From: Streptomyces venezuelae
Lineage (GTDB): Bacteria > Actinomycetota > Actinomycetes > Streptomycetales > Streptomycetaceae
Assembly (NCBI RefSeq): GCF_008642315.1
Contig: NZ_CP029192.1
Coordinates: forward strand, 7,564,001-7,628,000
Length of the DNA stretch: 64,000 nt
Reading direction: 5' to 3'
Shown here: piece by piece, positions 8,495-17,360 of the stretch
Position numbering within the stretch: position 1 is the stretch's first letter
Layout of the letters: the number at the start of each line of letters is the position of its first letter
Program-made: the position numbers and the translations under genes
Notes under the pieces: model-generated
What the model saw: only the letters and a program-made list of their open reading frames with translations
Told to the model about the DNA's origin: nothing
Databases searched by the model: none

Positions 8495-9559
8495 GTGTCG
8501 AACTCGTTGCGCACGTCCGACGTGCCCACTGTCCCGAACCCCGCCGAATCGGGAGTCGCCGCCGGTGGCCTCGGCGTCGGGCGCGGACTGTTCTATCTGA
8601 TCGTCGCCGGAATCGCCTGGGGGACCGCCGGTGCCGCCGCCGCGCTGGTCTTCCGGGACAGCGACATGGGGCCCGTCAGCCTGTCCTTCTGGCGGTGCGC
8701 GGGCGGCTTCGTGCTGCTGCTCGCCGCGCGTGGGGCCACCCGCCTCGCATCACCGCGCGCCTCGGCCGCACGCCTGTCGACCGCGCGTGTGGCGGACGCC
8801 GAGCCGGTGCGCCGCAGGGTGCGCCGGATCCTCGTGACCGGCGTGGCCCTCGCGGTCTTCCAGACCGCCTACTTCGCCTCGGTCGAGGCGACCGGCCTCG
8901 CGGTCGGCACCGTCGTCACCATGGGCTCGGGCCCCGTCCTCATCGCGCTCGGCGCACGGCTCACCCTGGGGGAGCGGCTCGGGCACGGCGGTGTCGTCGC
9001 CGTGTTGGGCGCCCTTACAGGTCTCGTCGTCCTCGTCCTCGGGGATGAGGGCGGCGGGGGCGCGACCGTGCGGCCGGCCGGTGTGGTCTGGGGGCTCGTC
9101 TCGGCGGCCGCGTACGCCGCCATGACGCTGCTCACGCGCCGGTGGGGCAGGAGCGGCACGGCGGACTCGTCCGACACCACCGTCTGGGCGTTCGCCGTCG
9201 TCTCGCTCTGCCTGTTGCCGCTCGCGGCGGCCGAGGGCCTCGTCCCGCACACGGCCGACCCCGCGCGCGCGGCGGTGTATTTGCTGTACATCGCCGCCGT
9301 GCCGACAGCGGTCGCGTACGCCCTCTACTTCGCGGGGGCCGCGGTCGTGCGGTCCGCGACCGTCTCCGTGATCATGCTCCTGGAGCCGGTGGGAGCCGCG
9401 GTCATCGCCGTCGCGCTGCTCGGGGAGGACCTGACGGCCGCGACCGTGGCGGGCACGGCTCTGATGCTGGCCGCCGTGACGGGCCTCGCGGTCGCGGAGA
9501 CGCGGGGCGCGGTGGCGCAGCGGCGGGGCGCGACGGTGGAGGGACGGGTCTCGCTGTGA
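8495..9559 (+). CDS. EamA/DMT-family transporter
   Basis: A 354-residue DMT-superfamily exporter. GTG 8495 is the start because GGAG lies 8 nt upstream (8483-8486). About ten transmembrane segments: the first is [20 protein letters not shown], preceded by a cytosolic tail of some 30 residues, and the last EamA unit includes [21 protein letters not shown] charged loop rich in Arg/Ala separates helices 2 and 3. It is distantly similar to the preceding exporter but clearly a different subgroup. The candidate peptide at 8354 suggests regulation by translation of a leader. A 19-bp terminator follows immediately. Confidence 0.88.
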   Translation: MSNSLRTSDVPTVPNPAESGVAAGGLGVGRGLFYLIVAGIAWGTAGAAAALVFRDSDMGPVSLSFWRCAGGFVLLLAARGATRLASPRASAARLSTARVADAEPVRRRVRRILVTGVALAVFQTAYFASVEATGLAVGTVVTMGSGPVLIALGARLTLGERLGHGGVVAVLGALTGLVVLVLGDEGGGGATVRPAGVVWGLVSAAAYAAMTLLTRRWGRSGTADSSDTTVWAFAVVSLCLLPLAAAEGLVPHTADPARAAVYLLYIAAVPTAVAYALYFAGAAVVRSATVSVIMLLEPVGAAVIAVALLGEDLTAATVAGTALMLAAVTGLAVAETRGAVAQRRGATVEGRVSL

Positions 9560-9580
9560 CGGTGTGAGGCCCGCCGCCTG

Positions 9581-9626
9581 CACGCCTTGTCCGGCCCGCT
9601 GCCCTGGGCGGGCCGGACAAGGCGTG
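9581..9626. terminator. Terminator hairpin with 19-bp perfect stem
   Basis: CACGCCTTGTCCGGCCCGC (9581-9599) pairs perfectly with GCGGGCCGGACAAGGCGTG (9608-9626); 8-nt loop. It lies between the convergent EamA and PNPOx genes. Confidence 0.9.
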
Positions 9627-9662
9627 GCTGACCGGATCAGGCCTGCCCGGCGTGGCTCCGCA

Positions 9663-10370
9663 TCACAGCTCGACCAGGTAGTCGGGCACCTTGATGTCGG
9701 CTGCCAGGTCCTCCGAGGGGATGAGAGCGTCGTGTCCCTTGCGGAGCGGGACGACGCCCGCCCAGTGGGGGAGCCCCGTGTCCTCCGGGTCGTCGTTCGG
9801 GCCGCCGGTGCGCGCCTTCGCCGACACCTCGTTCAGGTCGAGGCTGAGCACGGCGGTCGCCGCGAGTTCCTTGGTGTTGGCGGGGCGGGAGTCGGCCGAC
9901 CGCCCCGGCACCACGTGGTCGACCAGTGCGTCCAGCGCGAGCCGCTTCTCCTCGGGGTCCGTGACCTGATGGGCGGTGCCGTGGATCACCACGGAGCGGT
10001 AGTTGATGGAGTGGTGGAAGGCCGACCGGGCCAGGACCAGGCCGTCGACGTGCGTGACGGTCAGGCACACCTCCAGGCCGGGGTCCCGCTCGTCGGACGT
10101 GGCACGCGCCATGCGCAACGGCCGGGAACCGGTCGACCCGTGCACGTAGAGGCGCTCGCCCACCCGTCCGTAGAGCGTCGGGAGCACGACGGGGGAGCCG
10201 TCGCGCACGAACCCGAGATGGCAGACGTAGGCCTCGTCGAGTATCGCGTGCACCGTCTCCCGGTCGTACGCGGCACGATCCGCGGAACGCGTGGGGATCG
10301 TGCGGTCGGTCGGTGCGTAGGCGGCGCTGTCCGGCGAAGTGGTGTCGGTGGTGCCCGGCGTCGTCTGCAT
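9663..10370 (-). CDS. Pyridoxamine 5'-phosphate oxidase-fold flavoprotein (NimA-like)
   Basis: A 235-residue protein with the split-barrel FMN-binding fold. The core starts DRETVHAILDEAYVCHLGFV and continues GSPVVLPTLYGRVGERLYVHG, then SFHHSINYRSVVIHGTA-like strands, the pattern of the Pyridox_ox_2/NimA group that reduces nitro compounds or binds flavin. Start at ATG 10368-10370 with AGGGAGAG just upstream. Length is typical for the actinobacterial form. It is divergent from a MocR regulator across a palindrome, so PLP-linked control of this gene is a reasonable inference; MocR proteins often control vitamin B6 genes. Confidence 0.85.
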   Translation of the reverse strand: MQTTPGTTDTTSPDSAAYAPTDRTIPTRSADRAAYDRETVHAILDEAYVCHLGFVRDGSPVVLPTLYGRVGERLYVHGSTGSRPLRMARATSDERDPGLEVCLTVTHVDGLVLARSAFHHSINYRSVVIHGTAHQVTDPEEKRLALDALVDHVVPGRSADSRPANTKELAATAVLSLDLNEVSAKARTGGPNDDPEDTGLPHWAGVVPLRKGHDALIPSEDLAADIKVPDYLVEL

Positions 10371-10447
10371 GGCTCTCCCTGTGCTGAACCTGTACTGAAG
10401 CCGCCCGTCGGCGACGAGTCCCGGGCGGCGCTGCCCTGCTCATCGAC

Positions 10448-10476
10448 TTGCGAGCGTTATTGCACTAGTGCATACT
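10448..10476 (+). promoter_or_regulatory. MocR promoter with spacer palindrome
   Basis: TTGCGA (10448-10453) and CATACT (10471-10476) are 17 bp apart, placing transcription start at about 10483, at the GTG start at 10484, so the mRNA is probably leaderless. The perfect palindrome TGCACTAGTGCA (10461-10472) fills the spacer and overlaps the -10 box, well placed for autorepression and control of the divergent gene. Confidence 0.6.
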
Positions 10477-10483
10477 TTGCTTT

Positions 10484-11815
10484 GTGCTAGGAGAGTATCC
10501 GATCAGCGGGCGGCGTGCAGCCGAGATTGCGGCCAGTGTCGAGCGGGCCGTGGGCGATGGTGACCTCGAACCGGGGCAACTGCTGCCGCCCATGCGCGAG
10601 TTGGCGACGCGCCTCGGGGTGAATCCCAACACGGTGGCGGCCGCCTACCGCACGCTGCGCGAACGAGGCGTCATCGAGACGGCCGGGCGGCGCGGCAGCC
10701 GGGTGCGCCCCAAGCCCGCCACCACGACACGTGAACTCATCAGGGTGGACGCGCCGCCCGGCGTGCGCGACGTGTCCATGGGCAATCCGGACCCGAAGCT
10801 GCTGCCCGCGCTCTCCGGGGCCTTCGTGGCGGCCGCGGCACAGAACGACGCACAACCCGTCCTCTACGGAGAGAGTGCGGTGGATCCGGAGCTCGAACGG
10901 TACGCACGCGCGGCGTTCGCGGCCGACGGCGTCCCGCACGCCCCGCTCGCCGTCACCTCCGGATCGCTCGACGCCATCGAGCGGGTGCTGGCCGTCCACC
11001 TCAAGCCGGGCGACGGCGTCGCCCTGGAAGACCCCGGCTGGGGGAGCGTGCTCGACCTCGTCTCCGCCCTCGGCCTGCGCGCGATTCCCGTGGGCGTGGA
11101 CGACGAGGGCCCCTTGCCCGCCGACATGGAACGGGCGCTCGCCTCCGGCGCACGCGCCGCCATCGTGACGGACCGCGCGCAGAACCCCACGGGCGCCGCT
11201 GTCACCGCTTCACGCGCGCGTGCCCTGCGGGATGTGTTCGCCGCCCACGAGGACGTGCTGCTCATCGAGGACGACCACGGCCATGGCATCGTCGACCTGC
11301 CGCTGCACCCGCTGGCGGGATCGACCCGACACTGGGCCCTCACCCGCTCGACCGCCAAGGCGTACGGCCCCGACCTGCGGCTGGCCGTGGTCACCGGCGA
11401 CCACGTCACCATCGACCGGCTGCGCGGGCGCCAGCGGCTCGGACCCGGCTGGGTGAGCCGGTTGCTGCAGCGCGCCGTCGCGCGGCTCTGGGCCGAGGAC
11501 GCGGTCGACCCGCGCGTGGTGGCTGCGTCCTACGCGCGGCGGCGCGAGGCGCTGATCGCGGCGCTCGCCGAGCGGGGCATCACCGCGTACGGACGCAGTG
11601 GCATGAACGCGTGGGTGCCGGTCCCGGACGAGACGGGGGCGGTCGCGCGGCTGCTGCACGCGGGGTGGGCGGTGGCTCCGGGGGCGAGGTTCCGGCTGAA
11701 CGCGCCGCCCGCGGTGCGGATCACCGTGGCGGCGCTGGAGGACGAGGAGATCGCCGCGGTGGCGGACGCCGTCGCCTCCGCCACCGGGCCCGCTCCCGCG
11801 CGGCGTTACGACTGA
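10484..11815 (+). CDS. MocR/PdxR-type regulator (GntR helix-turn-helix plus aminotransferase fold)
   Basis: A 443-residue cytosolic regulator. Residues about 1-75 are a GntR winged helix (AAEIAASVERAVGDGDLEPG, LLPPMRELATRLGVNPNTVA, AAYRTLRERGVIE). Residues about 95-440 are an aminotransferase class I fold that uses PLP as a sensor rather than for catalysis: AVTSGSLDAIERVL, then DPGWGSVLDLV, then DRAQNPTGA, and the PLP-binding Lys in RSTAKAYGPDLRLA. All cofactor-site motifs are present. GTG 10484 sits at the predicted transcription start. The 3' end overlaps the convergent EamA gene by 10 bp. Likely target is the divergent PNPOx gene and itself. Confidence 0.9.
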   Translation: MLGEYPISGRRAAEIAASVERAVGDGDLEPGQLLPPMRELATRLGVNPNTVAAAYRTLRERGVIETAGRRGSRVRPKPATTTRELIRVDAPPGVRDVSMGNPDPKLLPALSGAFVAAAAQNDAQPVLYGESAVDPELERYARAAFAADGVPHAPLAVTSGSLDAIERVLAVHLKPGDGVALEDPGWGSVLDLVSALGLRAIPVGVDDEGPLPADMERALASGARAAIVTDRAQNPTGAAVTASRARALRDVFAAHEDVLLIEDDHGHGIVDLPLHPLAGSTRHWALTRSTAKAYGPDLRLAVVTGDHVTIDRLRGRQRLGPGWVSRLLQRAVARLWAEDAVDPRVVAASYARRREALIAALAERGITAYGRSGMNAWVPVPDETGAVARLLHAGWAVAPGARFRLNAPPAVRITVAALEDEEIAAVADAVASATGPAPARRYD

Positions 11816-12864
11816 CGGGGCGGACGCTCGGCCGATGCCGATGCCGATGCCGATGCCGATGCCGATGCCGATGCCGGTATCGGCATCGGTACTGGTGCCG
11901 TCGCTGTCGCTCCGCCCCCACCAGCCGTAGCCGCCCGAGGCCGGGACTGGGTGAGCGCCGCGCCCGCCAGGACGATCACCGCGCCGACCGGTGTCGACCA
12001 GCTCAGGGACTCGCCGAGAACGGCGACGCCCGCGCCGGTCGCGATGACCGGAATGAAGTACGTGACCATCTGGGCGGTGGTCGGGCCCACCTCGGCGACC
12101 AGCGCGTACTGCAACAGGAAGGCGAGTCCGGTGCCGAGCGCGCCCAGCGCCACGATCGCCAGCAGCGGCACGACGGGGAAGTGCGACGGGAACGTGGTGA
12201 ACAGCGGGGTCACCACGGCCAGTTCGACGGTCGCGACCAGCAACTGGGCGCCCGAGAGCGACAGGTTGGAGTGACCGGTGCCGGCCAGCGTGCGACGTAC
12301 GTAGATCCAGCCGATCGGGTAGCTGAGCGAGGCGAGCAGTGCCATCGCCGTGCCGCCGAGATCGAGGCCGCTGAAGCCCTGCCAGGCGCCGAGCACGGTC
12401 AGTACTCCGAAGAATCCGACGCCCAGACCCGCGACACGGCGCCGCGTCGGACGGTCCTCCGAGAGCGCCACGAGCGACAGTGCCATCCCCCAGAGGGGCG
12501 ACGTCGCGTTGCAGATCCCGGCGAGCGTCGAGGGGATCGACAGTTCCGCGTACGCGAAGAGCGAGAACGGCAGAGCGTTGAGCAGCAGCGCCGACACCGT
12601 CAGGTGCAGCCAGATCCGCGGGGAGCGCGGCAGCCGCTCCCGCTTCACCACGAGCACGGCGGCGACGACGAGAGTGCCGAACGCCAGCCGCCCCAGGGTG
12701 ACCTGGAACGGGGCGTACCCCTCCGTGCCCACCTTGATCAGGAGGAAGCTGAAGCCCCAGATCAGCGAGAGCACGCCGAAGCGGATGCGCCAATCGAGAA
12801 CGGGGCCCGAGGCCGACGGTGAGGGTGTTGTCGCTGATCGCGGTGGAGCGGGGGCGGTGGTCAT
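11806..12864 (-). CDS. EamA/DMT-family transporter with Ala-Ser repeat tail
   Basis: A 352-residue exporter with about ten transmembrane segments (FGVLSLIWGFSFLLIKVG first; AGVAVLGESLSWSTPVGAVI in the last unit). ATG 12862-12864 is preferred; two further in-frame ATGs up to 12900 are possible. The C-terminal 40 residues are cytosolic and low complexity, ending in a run of alternating Ala-Ser encoded by seven tandem hexamers, which would vary length without changing frame. It is divergent from a LysR gene across a dyad that probably controls both. The stop overlaps the convergent MocR end. Confidence 0.88.
   Translation of the reverse strand: MTTAPAPPRSATTPSPSASGPVLDWRIRFGVLSLIWGFSFLLIKVGTEGYAPFQVTLGRLAFGTLVVAAVLVVKRERLPRSPRIWLHLTVSALLLNALPFSLFAYAELSIPSTLAGICNATSPLWGMALSLVALSEDRPTRRRVAGLGVGFFGVLTVLGAWQGFSGLDLGGTAMALLASLSYPIGWIYVRRTLAGTGHSNLSLSGAQLLVATVELAVVTPLFTTFPSHFPVVPLLAIVALGALGTGLAFLLQYALVAEVGPTTAQMVTYFIPVIATGAGVAVLGESLSWSTPVGAVIVLAGAALTQSRPRAATAGGGGATATAPVPMPIPASASASASASASASAERPPRQS
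11831..11872. repeat. Seven tandem GCCGAT hexamers
   Basis: Seven exact copies of GCCGAT in a row, followed by a degenerate eighth. They encode the Ala-Ser tail of the reverse-strand EamA transporter. Slippage would add or remove two residues at a time. Confidence 0.95.
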
Positions 12865-12894
12865 GGGTCTCACGATGAACCCGGTCATCTCGTA

Positions 12895-12931
12895 GCACAA
12901 GCGAGACTTTGTGCGCGGTACCGCGTAGCAT
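12895..12931. promoter_or_regulatory. LysR operator and promoter
   Basis: GCACAA (12895-12900) and TTGTGC (12909-12914) form an inverted repeat with an 8-bp spacer. TAGCAT (12926-12931) is a plausible -10 box exactly 7 bp before the LysR ATG at 12939, suggesting a leaderless message. The dyad also lies just upstream of the divergent EamA gene. Confidence 0.5.
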
Positions 12932-12938
12932 CGCTTAC

Positions 12939-13841
12939 ATGTTGAACCTGGAGCGCCTGCGTACGCTCGATGCCCTCGCCCGGCACGGATCCGTCAGCGG
13001 CGCGGCCGCCGGTCTGCACGTGACGACCTCCGCGGTCTCGCAGCAGATGACGAAGCTGGAGCGCGAGGTCGGCCAGCAACTGCTCGCCAAGAACGGCAGA
13101 GGCGTGCGCCTGACCGACGCGGGACGGCTGCTCGCGCAGCACGCGGCGCGGATCCTCTCGCAGGTGGAGCTCGCCCAGGCCGACCTGGAGGAACAGCGCG
13201 GCAAGGCGGTGGGGGAGCTGCGGATCGCCGCGTTCCCCACGGCCGTGCGCGGCCTGATGCCGGCCACGCTCTCCGCGCTCCGCGTCGACCACCCCGGGCT
13301 GAGGGTGGGCTGCCAGGAGATGGAACCGACGCCGGCCGTCGCGGCCGTGGTGCGCGGCGACATCGACATGGCGGTCGTCCTCGACTGGTACAACAAACCC
13401 CTGCCGGTTCCGGAAGGCCTGGTCAAGGCCCCCCTCCTCGACGACCCCGCCGACGTGGCCCTGCCCGCCGCGCACCCCCTCGCCGATCGCGCCGAAGTGG
13501 ACCTGGAGGAGTTCGCGGACGACGAGTGGATCACCTGGGCGGAGGGCGAGTTCTGCCACGAGTGGCTCATGTTCACCCTGCGCGGCAAGGGCATCGAACC
13601 GCGCATCGCGCACCGCGCGGAGGAGCACCACACCCAGCTCGCCCTGGTCGCCGCCGGCCTCGGTGTGTGCGTGGCGCCGCAACTGGGCCGCGACCCGATG
13701 CCGGCGGGCGTGCGGACGGTTCCGGTGCGGCATCGGGTGCGGCGGCACGTGTACGTGGTGTGGCGGGCGGACGCGGACCGCCGCCCGTCGATCAGGGCGG
13801 CGGCGGAGGCGCTGAGGGGAGCGGGGGCCGGGCTGCGATAG
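12939..13841 (+). CDS. LysR-family transcriptional regulator
   Basis: A 300-residue regulator. The first residues, MLNLERLRTLDALARHGSVS then GAAAGLHVTTSAVSQQMTKL, are an intact LysR winged helix, and ATG 12939 sits directly at the first helix, so the upstream in-frame ATG was rejected. The effector domain begins near residue 90 (GELRIAAFPTAVRGLMPATL). Cys residues and the WITWAEGEFCHEW segment are not diagnostic. It is divergent from the EamA exporter, an arrangement like ArgP/LysE, where the regulator senses the exported amino acid; that parallel is only an inference. Confidence 0.9.
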   Translation: MLNLERLRTLDALARHGSVSGAAAGLHVTTSAVSQQMTKLEREVGQQLLAKNGRGVRLTDAGRLLAQHAARILSQVELAQADLEEQRGKAVGELRIAAFPTAVRGLMPATLSALRVDHPGLRVGCQEMEPTPAVAAVVRGDIDMAVVLDWYNKPLPVPEGLVKAPLLDDPADVALPAAHPLADRAEVDLEEFADDEWITWAEGEFCHEWLMFTLRGKGIEPRIAHRAEEHHTQLALVAAGLGVCVAPQLGRDPMPAGVRTVPVRHRVRRHVYVVWRADADRRPSIRAAAEALRGAGAGLR

Positions 13842-13846
13842 CGGGG

Positions 13847-14647
13847 TCAGCCGGGGCGGCGGCTGCCCTTGTCGTCGCACGGCAGATCGGCGGCGGTGTG
13901 GTGGGCGAGGAAGTCGCGGGTGGCCTGGCGCTGCACCTCGGTGATGGCGGTGGGCTCGACGTCGATGATGCCGCCGAAGGGCCGGTCGACGTCTCGGATG
14001 ATGCACAACGTGGTGGTCAGCAGGGCGGTGATGACGGTCAGAGTGATGATCTGGCCGCGGTTGTTGCGACGGGGCAGACAGACTCCCAGGGCCGCCACGG
14101 TGATGACCAGAGTGGCGAGCAGGAACCACAGAATGGCGCCGGGGATGCTCGCGGTGGCCTGGGTCAGGCGTTCCTCGCGCTCCTCGGAGCGCTTGTTGTC
14201 GGCGGAGACCAGCATGCCGAACACCGGTTTGCCCTCGACTTCGCGGAAGACGCGGCGCAGATCGGTCGACCAGACGCTGGGGGCCGGTGAGCCCTTCCCG
14301 TCGGCCATGGCGGGCCACTCCCGCTCGCGTACGGCGCGGGCGTAGCAGACGGTGTCCGCCTGGATCTCGGCACGCTGTTCAGCGGGTGCGTACTCGGCGG
14401 ATTCCACGAGCTGGTCGACGGCTCGCGCCTCGCCGCGTGCGGCGACCTCGGCCTTGCCGTAGGAGCCGTTGGCGGTGACCAGCACGAAGGCGAGCAGCAG
14501 CACGGTCAGGGTGAGCAGCGGGCCGACCAGGTCCTTGACGGCCATGCCGGTGTCGTCGTCCTCGCTCATGAGGCGGGGCCGCAGGTAGCGGTTGGCGGCC
14601 AGGCCCGCGAGCAGGGCCAGGACGGCGACGACGATGATCAGGACCAC
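13847..14647 (-). CDS. DUF4239 (bestrophin-like) membrane protein
   Basis: A 266-residue membrane protein. GTG 14645-14647 follows GGAGG by 9 nt. Two transmembrane segments lie at the N-terminus (VLIIVVAVLALLAGLAANRY; LTLTVLLLAFVLVTANGSYG), a soluble helical domain follows (residues about 75-170), and two more segments are near the C-terminus (ILWFLLATLVITVAALGVCL; IITLTVITALLTTTLCII). The pattern, with the conserved DRPFGG near the end, is that of DUF4239, remotely similar to bestrophin-like channels. Function unknown. Convergent with the LysR gene with a 5-bp gap. Confidence 0.8.
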   Translation of the reverse strand: MVLIIVVAVLALLAGLAANRYLRPRLMSEDDDTGMAVKDLVGPLLTLTVLLLAFVLVTANGSYGKAEVAARGEARAVDQLVESAEYAPAEQRAEIQADTVCYARAVREREWPAMADGKGSPAPSVWSTDLRRVFREVEGKPVFGMLVSADNKRSEEREERLTQATASIPGAILWFLLATLVITVAALGVCLPRRNNRGQIITLTVITALLTTTLCIIRDVDRPFGGIIDVEPTAITEVQRQATRDFLAHHTAADLPCDDKGSRRPG

Positions 14648-14822
14648 GAACGGCCACCTCCGGATGGGGGTAGGTCGCGCCCCGAGGGTCGGGGCACCGA
14701 GGTCCTGTCCTTCCAGGCTGTACGTGCCCGCTACCGGCAGAAACGTCTCTTCGCCCTCGAACGGGGGTCCGCGTTGGGCCGGTGAGCCCCCCGGGATTCC
14801 CCTGTCGGTGATGCCGGTGGAG

Positions 14823-15302
14823 CTACGACGGCCGACCGAGGCCCGCCAGCTTCCGGAAGTCCCAGGAAGCGATGGCGTCCGGCGTCAGGCGCAGCCACGC
14901 GTGACGGCCGTCGTGCGGCATCTCGTCGAGCCCGAAGACCTTGCGCGCGAACAGGCGCTCCGGCGCGACGAGTTCCGGGCAGGGGTCGCCCGTGCGGGGG
15001 ATCTCGCCCACGAACTCCACCGTGCCGGAGAGCTCCACGCCGCGCAGTTCGCCGTACTCCTCACCGGCGTCGACGACCACGGCGATCCGCGGGTCCTTGC
15101 GCAGGTGGGCCCAGCGCTTGCTGCGGGTGGTCGAGTACAGCCAGAGCGACGTGCCGTCCCACGCGAACCAGAGCGTGCCGGCGTGCGGGGCGCCGTCGGG
15201 TGACACGGTCGCCACCCGGCACGTGCGCTCCGCGGCGAGGAACGCGTCGAGCTCCTCCGGCGTCATCATGATCCGACGACCCCGGCGCTGCGTGGCGGCC
15301 AT
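14823..15302 (-). CDS. Pyridoxamine 5'-phosphate oxidase-fold protein
   Basis: A 159-residue split-barrel flavin-binding protein. The core reads MTPEELDAFLAAERTCRVAT then VSPDGAPHAGTLWFAWDGTS and SKRWAHLRKDPRIAVVVDAG, the pattern of PPOX-class F420- or FMN-dependent enzymes. The start at 15302 has GGGAGGG close upstream. Length is normal for the class. Whether it uses FMN or F420 cannot be told; actinobacteria use F420 widely. It is divergent from an isochorismatase-fold gene, and the 175 bp beyond its 3' end up to the DUF4239 gene hold nothing recognisable. Confidence 0.82.
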   Translation of the reverse strand: MAATQRRGRRIMMTPEELDAFLAAERTCRVATVSPDGAPHAGTLWFAWDGTSLWLYSTTRSKRWAHLRKDPRIAVVVDAGEEYGELRGVELSGTVEFVGEIPRTGDPCPELVAPERLFARKVFGLDEMPHDGRHAWLRLTPDAIASWDFRKLAGLGRPS

Positions 15303-15437
15303 GTGCCCTCCCGTTCCGACTGCCTGACTGTGCGTCAGGAATGCTGTCGGGAAAGCATGGACGCTCTTCCTTAGTGGCGCAATGGCCGTTAGCCTCTCGC
15401 CGGCCGGTGCCCGGGACGTCCGCGACGAGGGGAAGCC

Positions 15438-16091
15438 ATGCCGTCGTACGAAAAGCTCAGGGAGATCCTCGACCCCGCCACCACCGCCCTGCTGACCGTC
15501 GAGTGCCAGCAGGGCGTTGTCGGCACCGAGAGCGCCCTGCCCGAACTCGCCGCCGAGGCGCGGTCCTCGGGCGCCCTCGCCAACGTCGCCCGGCTGGTGG
15601 CCGCCGCGCACGAGTGCGGCGTCCAGGTGCTGCACGCGGTGGCCGAGCGGCGGCCCGACGGGCGCGGGGCGAGCCACAACGCCCGGCTGTTCCGGGCCGC
15701 CGAGCGCCTGCCCGTGCAGCAGCTCTCGGGCACCGCCGCCGTGCGGATCGCGCCGCCGGTCGAGGTGGCCGACGAGGACTTCGTCGTACGCCGCCTGCAC
15801 GGCCTGTCACCCCTCGCGGGCACCGACGTGGACCCGCTGCTGCGCAACCTCGGCTGCCGCACCCTGCTGATCACCGGAGTCTCGGCGAACGTCGCGATCC
15901 CGAACGCCGTGTTCGACGCGGTGAACCTCGGCTACACCGCCGTCGTGCCCGCCGACGCCATCGCGGGGGTCCCCGCCGACTACACGCCGGCCATGGTCCG
16001 CAACACCCTCGCGCTCGTCGCCACGATCACGGCCACGCAGGACGTGCTGGCCGCCTGGAAGCTGCCGGGCCGGCCGGTCAGGCCCGCTTGA
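15438..16091 (+). CDS. Isochorismatase-fold protein lacking the catalytic cysteine
   Basis: A 217-residue cysteine-hydrolase-fold protein, ATG 15438 after GAGGGGAAG. The fold is clear: [46 protein letters not shown]. The catalytic triad is degenerate. The usual first Asp is Glu22 (TVECQ), the central Lys position reads VVRRLHG with Arg, and the nucleophile position in GVxxNVxI is Ala153 instead of Cys. Hydrolysis by the standard thiol mechanism is therefore unlikely. It may be a binding or scaffold protein. Its last codons overlap the convergent Rieske gene by 14 bp. Confidence 0.82.
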   Translation: MPSYEKLREILDPATTALLTVECQQGVVGTESALPELAAEARSSGALANVARLVAAAHECGVQVLHAVAERRPDGRGASHNARLFRAAERLPVQQLSGTAAVRIAPPVEVADEDFVVRRLHGLSPLAGTDVDPLLRNLGCRTLLITGVSANVAIPNAVFDAVNLGYTAVVPADAIAGVPADYTPAMVRNTLALVATITATQDVLAAWKLPGRPVRPA

Positions 16092-16518
16092 TCGAGCCGC
16101 CCGTCACCGTGATCGCGACGGCGGGCAGCGGCTTCGGCGCGGGCCCGCCCCGCACGCTGCCGTCGGCGATGTCGTACTTGCTGCCGTGACAGGGGCAGTT
16201 GACGGTGCCGCCCTCGACGCTCGTCACCGGACACCCCTTGTGGGTGCAGAGGCTGGAGAATGCCTTGAACTCGCCCTTCGCGGGCTGGGTGACCACCACC
16301 TCCGCGTCCTTGAAGATCTTGCCGCCGCCCACGGGAATGTCGGAGGTCTTGGCCAGGACGCCGCCCGCGTCACCGCCCTCGCCGCCGTCGTCGCCGTCCC
16401 CGGCGGAGCTCTTGCCGCCCCCGCAGGCGGTGAGGGCGGCGGCCAGGCCCGCGGCGCCGATCGTGGCCACGACCGTGCGGCGGTCGGGTTCGCGGAGCGT
16501 CACTTCGTCTGTCGTCAT
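16078..16518 (-). CDS. Rieske [2Fe-2S] lipoprotein
   Basis: A 146-residue exported iron-sulfur protein. From ATG 16516-16518 the N-terminus has twin arginines ([21 protein letters not shown]), combining a Tat signal with a lipobox ending at Cys, followed by a Gly/Asp-rich linker. The cluster ligands are CTHKGCPV and CPCHGSKYD, the two Cys-x-His boxes of Rieske proteins. It would be attached to the outer face of the membrane as an electron carrier. No oxygenase or cytochrome bc partner is adjacent. An earlier in-frame start at 16572 would overlap the divergent kinase gene and was rejected. Confidence 0.9.
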   Translation of the reverse strand: MTTDEVTLREPDRRTVVATIGAAGLAAALTACGGGKSSAGDGDDGGEGGDAGGVLAKTSDIPVGGGKIFKDAEVVVTQPAKGEFKAFSSLCTHKGCPVTSVEGGTVNCPCHGSKYDIADGSVRGGPAPKPLPAVAITVTGGSIKRA

Positions 16519-16571
16519 GTCCAGTGGTACGGGGCGGCGGGTCACTCCGTTCAACTCTGTAATCTGGGCCA

Positions 16572-17360
16572 ATGCTCAGCCACGTCACCGCGGTCCGATA
16601 CGTCACTCCCTTGCGGGAAGGCGGATCACTGCCCGGGCTCGTCGAGACCGACGACCACGGGACGTACGGAACGTACGTCCTCAAGTTCGCCGGCGCGGGA
16701 CAGGGCCGCAAGACACTCGTCGCCGAGGTGATCTGCGGGGAGCTGGCCCGCGGGCTCGGCCTGCGGATGCCGCGGCTGACGGGCGTCCTGCTCGACCCGG
16801 TCCTCGGCCTCGGCGAGCCGGACGAGCGGGTGCAGGCGCTGCTCAAGGCGAGCGGCGGGCTCAACCTCGGCATGGAGTTCCTGTCGGGCGCCCTCGGCTT
16901 CGACCCGCTCGCCCACGCGGTGGACGCGGCCGAGGCGGGCCGCGTCGTCTGGTTCGACGCGCTGATCAACAACGTGGACCGCTCCTGGCGCAATCCGAAC
17001 CTGCTCGTGTGGCACGGCGACCCATGGCTGATCGACCACGGGGCGAGCATGATCTGGCACCACAACTGGCGCACCGCCGAGACCGCGGCCGCCAAGCCGT
17101 ACGACGCGTCGGACCACGTCCTCGCCCCCTACGGCCCCGACATCGCGGCGGCCGCCGCCGAGCTCGCCCCCCTCGTCACCGAGGAGCTGCTCACCGAGGT
17201 CGCCGCCGAGGTGCCCGACGAGTGGCTTGCCGACGAGCCGGGCTTCGAAGGACCCGACGACGTGCGCCGTGCCTACGTGGCGGCTCTCCTGCCGCGTGCC
17301 AAGACCATTCACGAGCGGATCACCCTGCCGGGTGCCGGACCGAAGGGCGCCGACCGGTGA
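16572..17360 (+). CDS. HipA-like kinase domain protein
   Basis: A 262-residue protein related to the HipA/PI3K-like kinase fold. Recognisable parts are the nucleotide-binding strand [21 protein letters not shown] with its Lys, the catalytic loop [17 protein letters not shown] (Asp and Asn as in HipA DxHxxN), and WLIDHGASM, equivalent to the metal-binding DFD. It lacks the HipA N-terminal subdomain and is much shorter than E. coli HipA (440 aa). The DUF3037 gene overlaps its stop by 4 bp (GTGA), so the two are translationally coupled. Role unknown; HipA kinases phosphorylate tRNA synthetases, but substrate here is not predictable. Confidence 0.8.
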   Translation: MLSHVTAVRYVTPLREGGSLPGLVETDDHGTYGTYVLKFAGAGQGRKTLVAEVICGELARGLGLRMPRLTGVLLDPVLGLGEPDERVQALLKASGGLNLGMEFLSGALGFDPLAHAVDAAEAGRVVWFDALINNVDRSWRNPNLLVWHGDPWLIDHGASMIWHHNWRTAETAAAKPYDASDHVLAPYGPDIAAAAAELAPLVTEELLTEVAAEVPDEWLADEPGFEGPDDVRRAYVAALLPRAKTIHERITLPGAGPKGADR

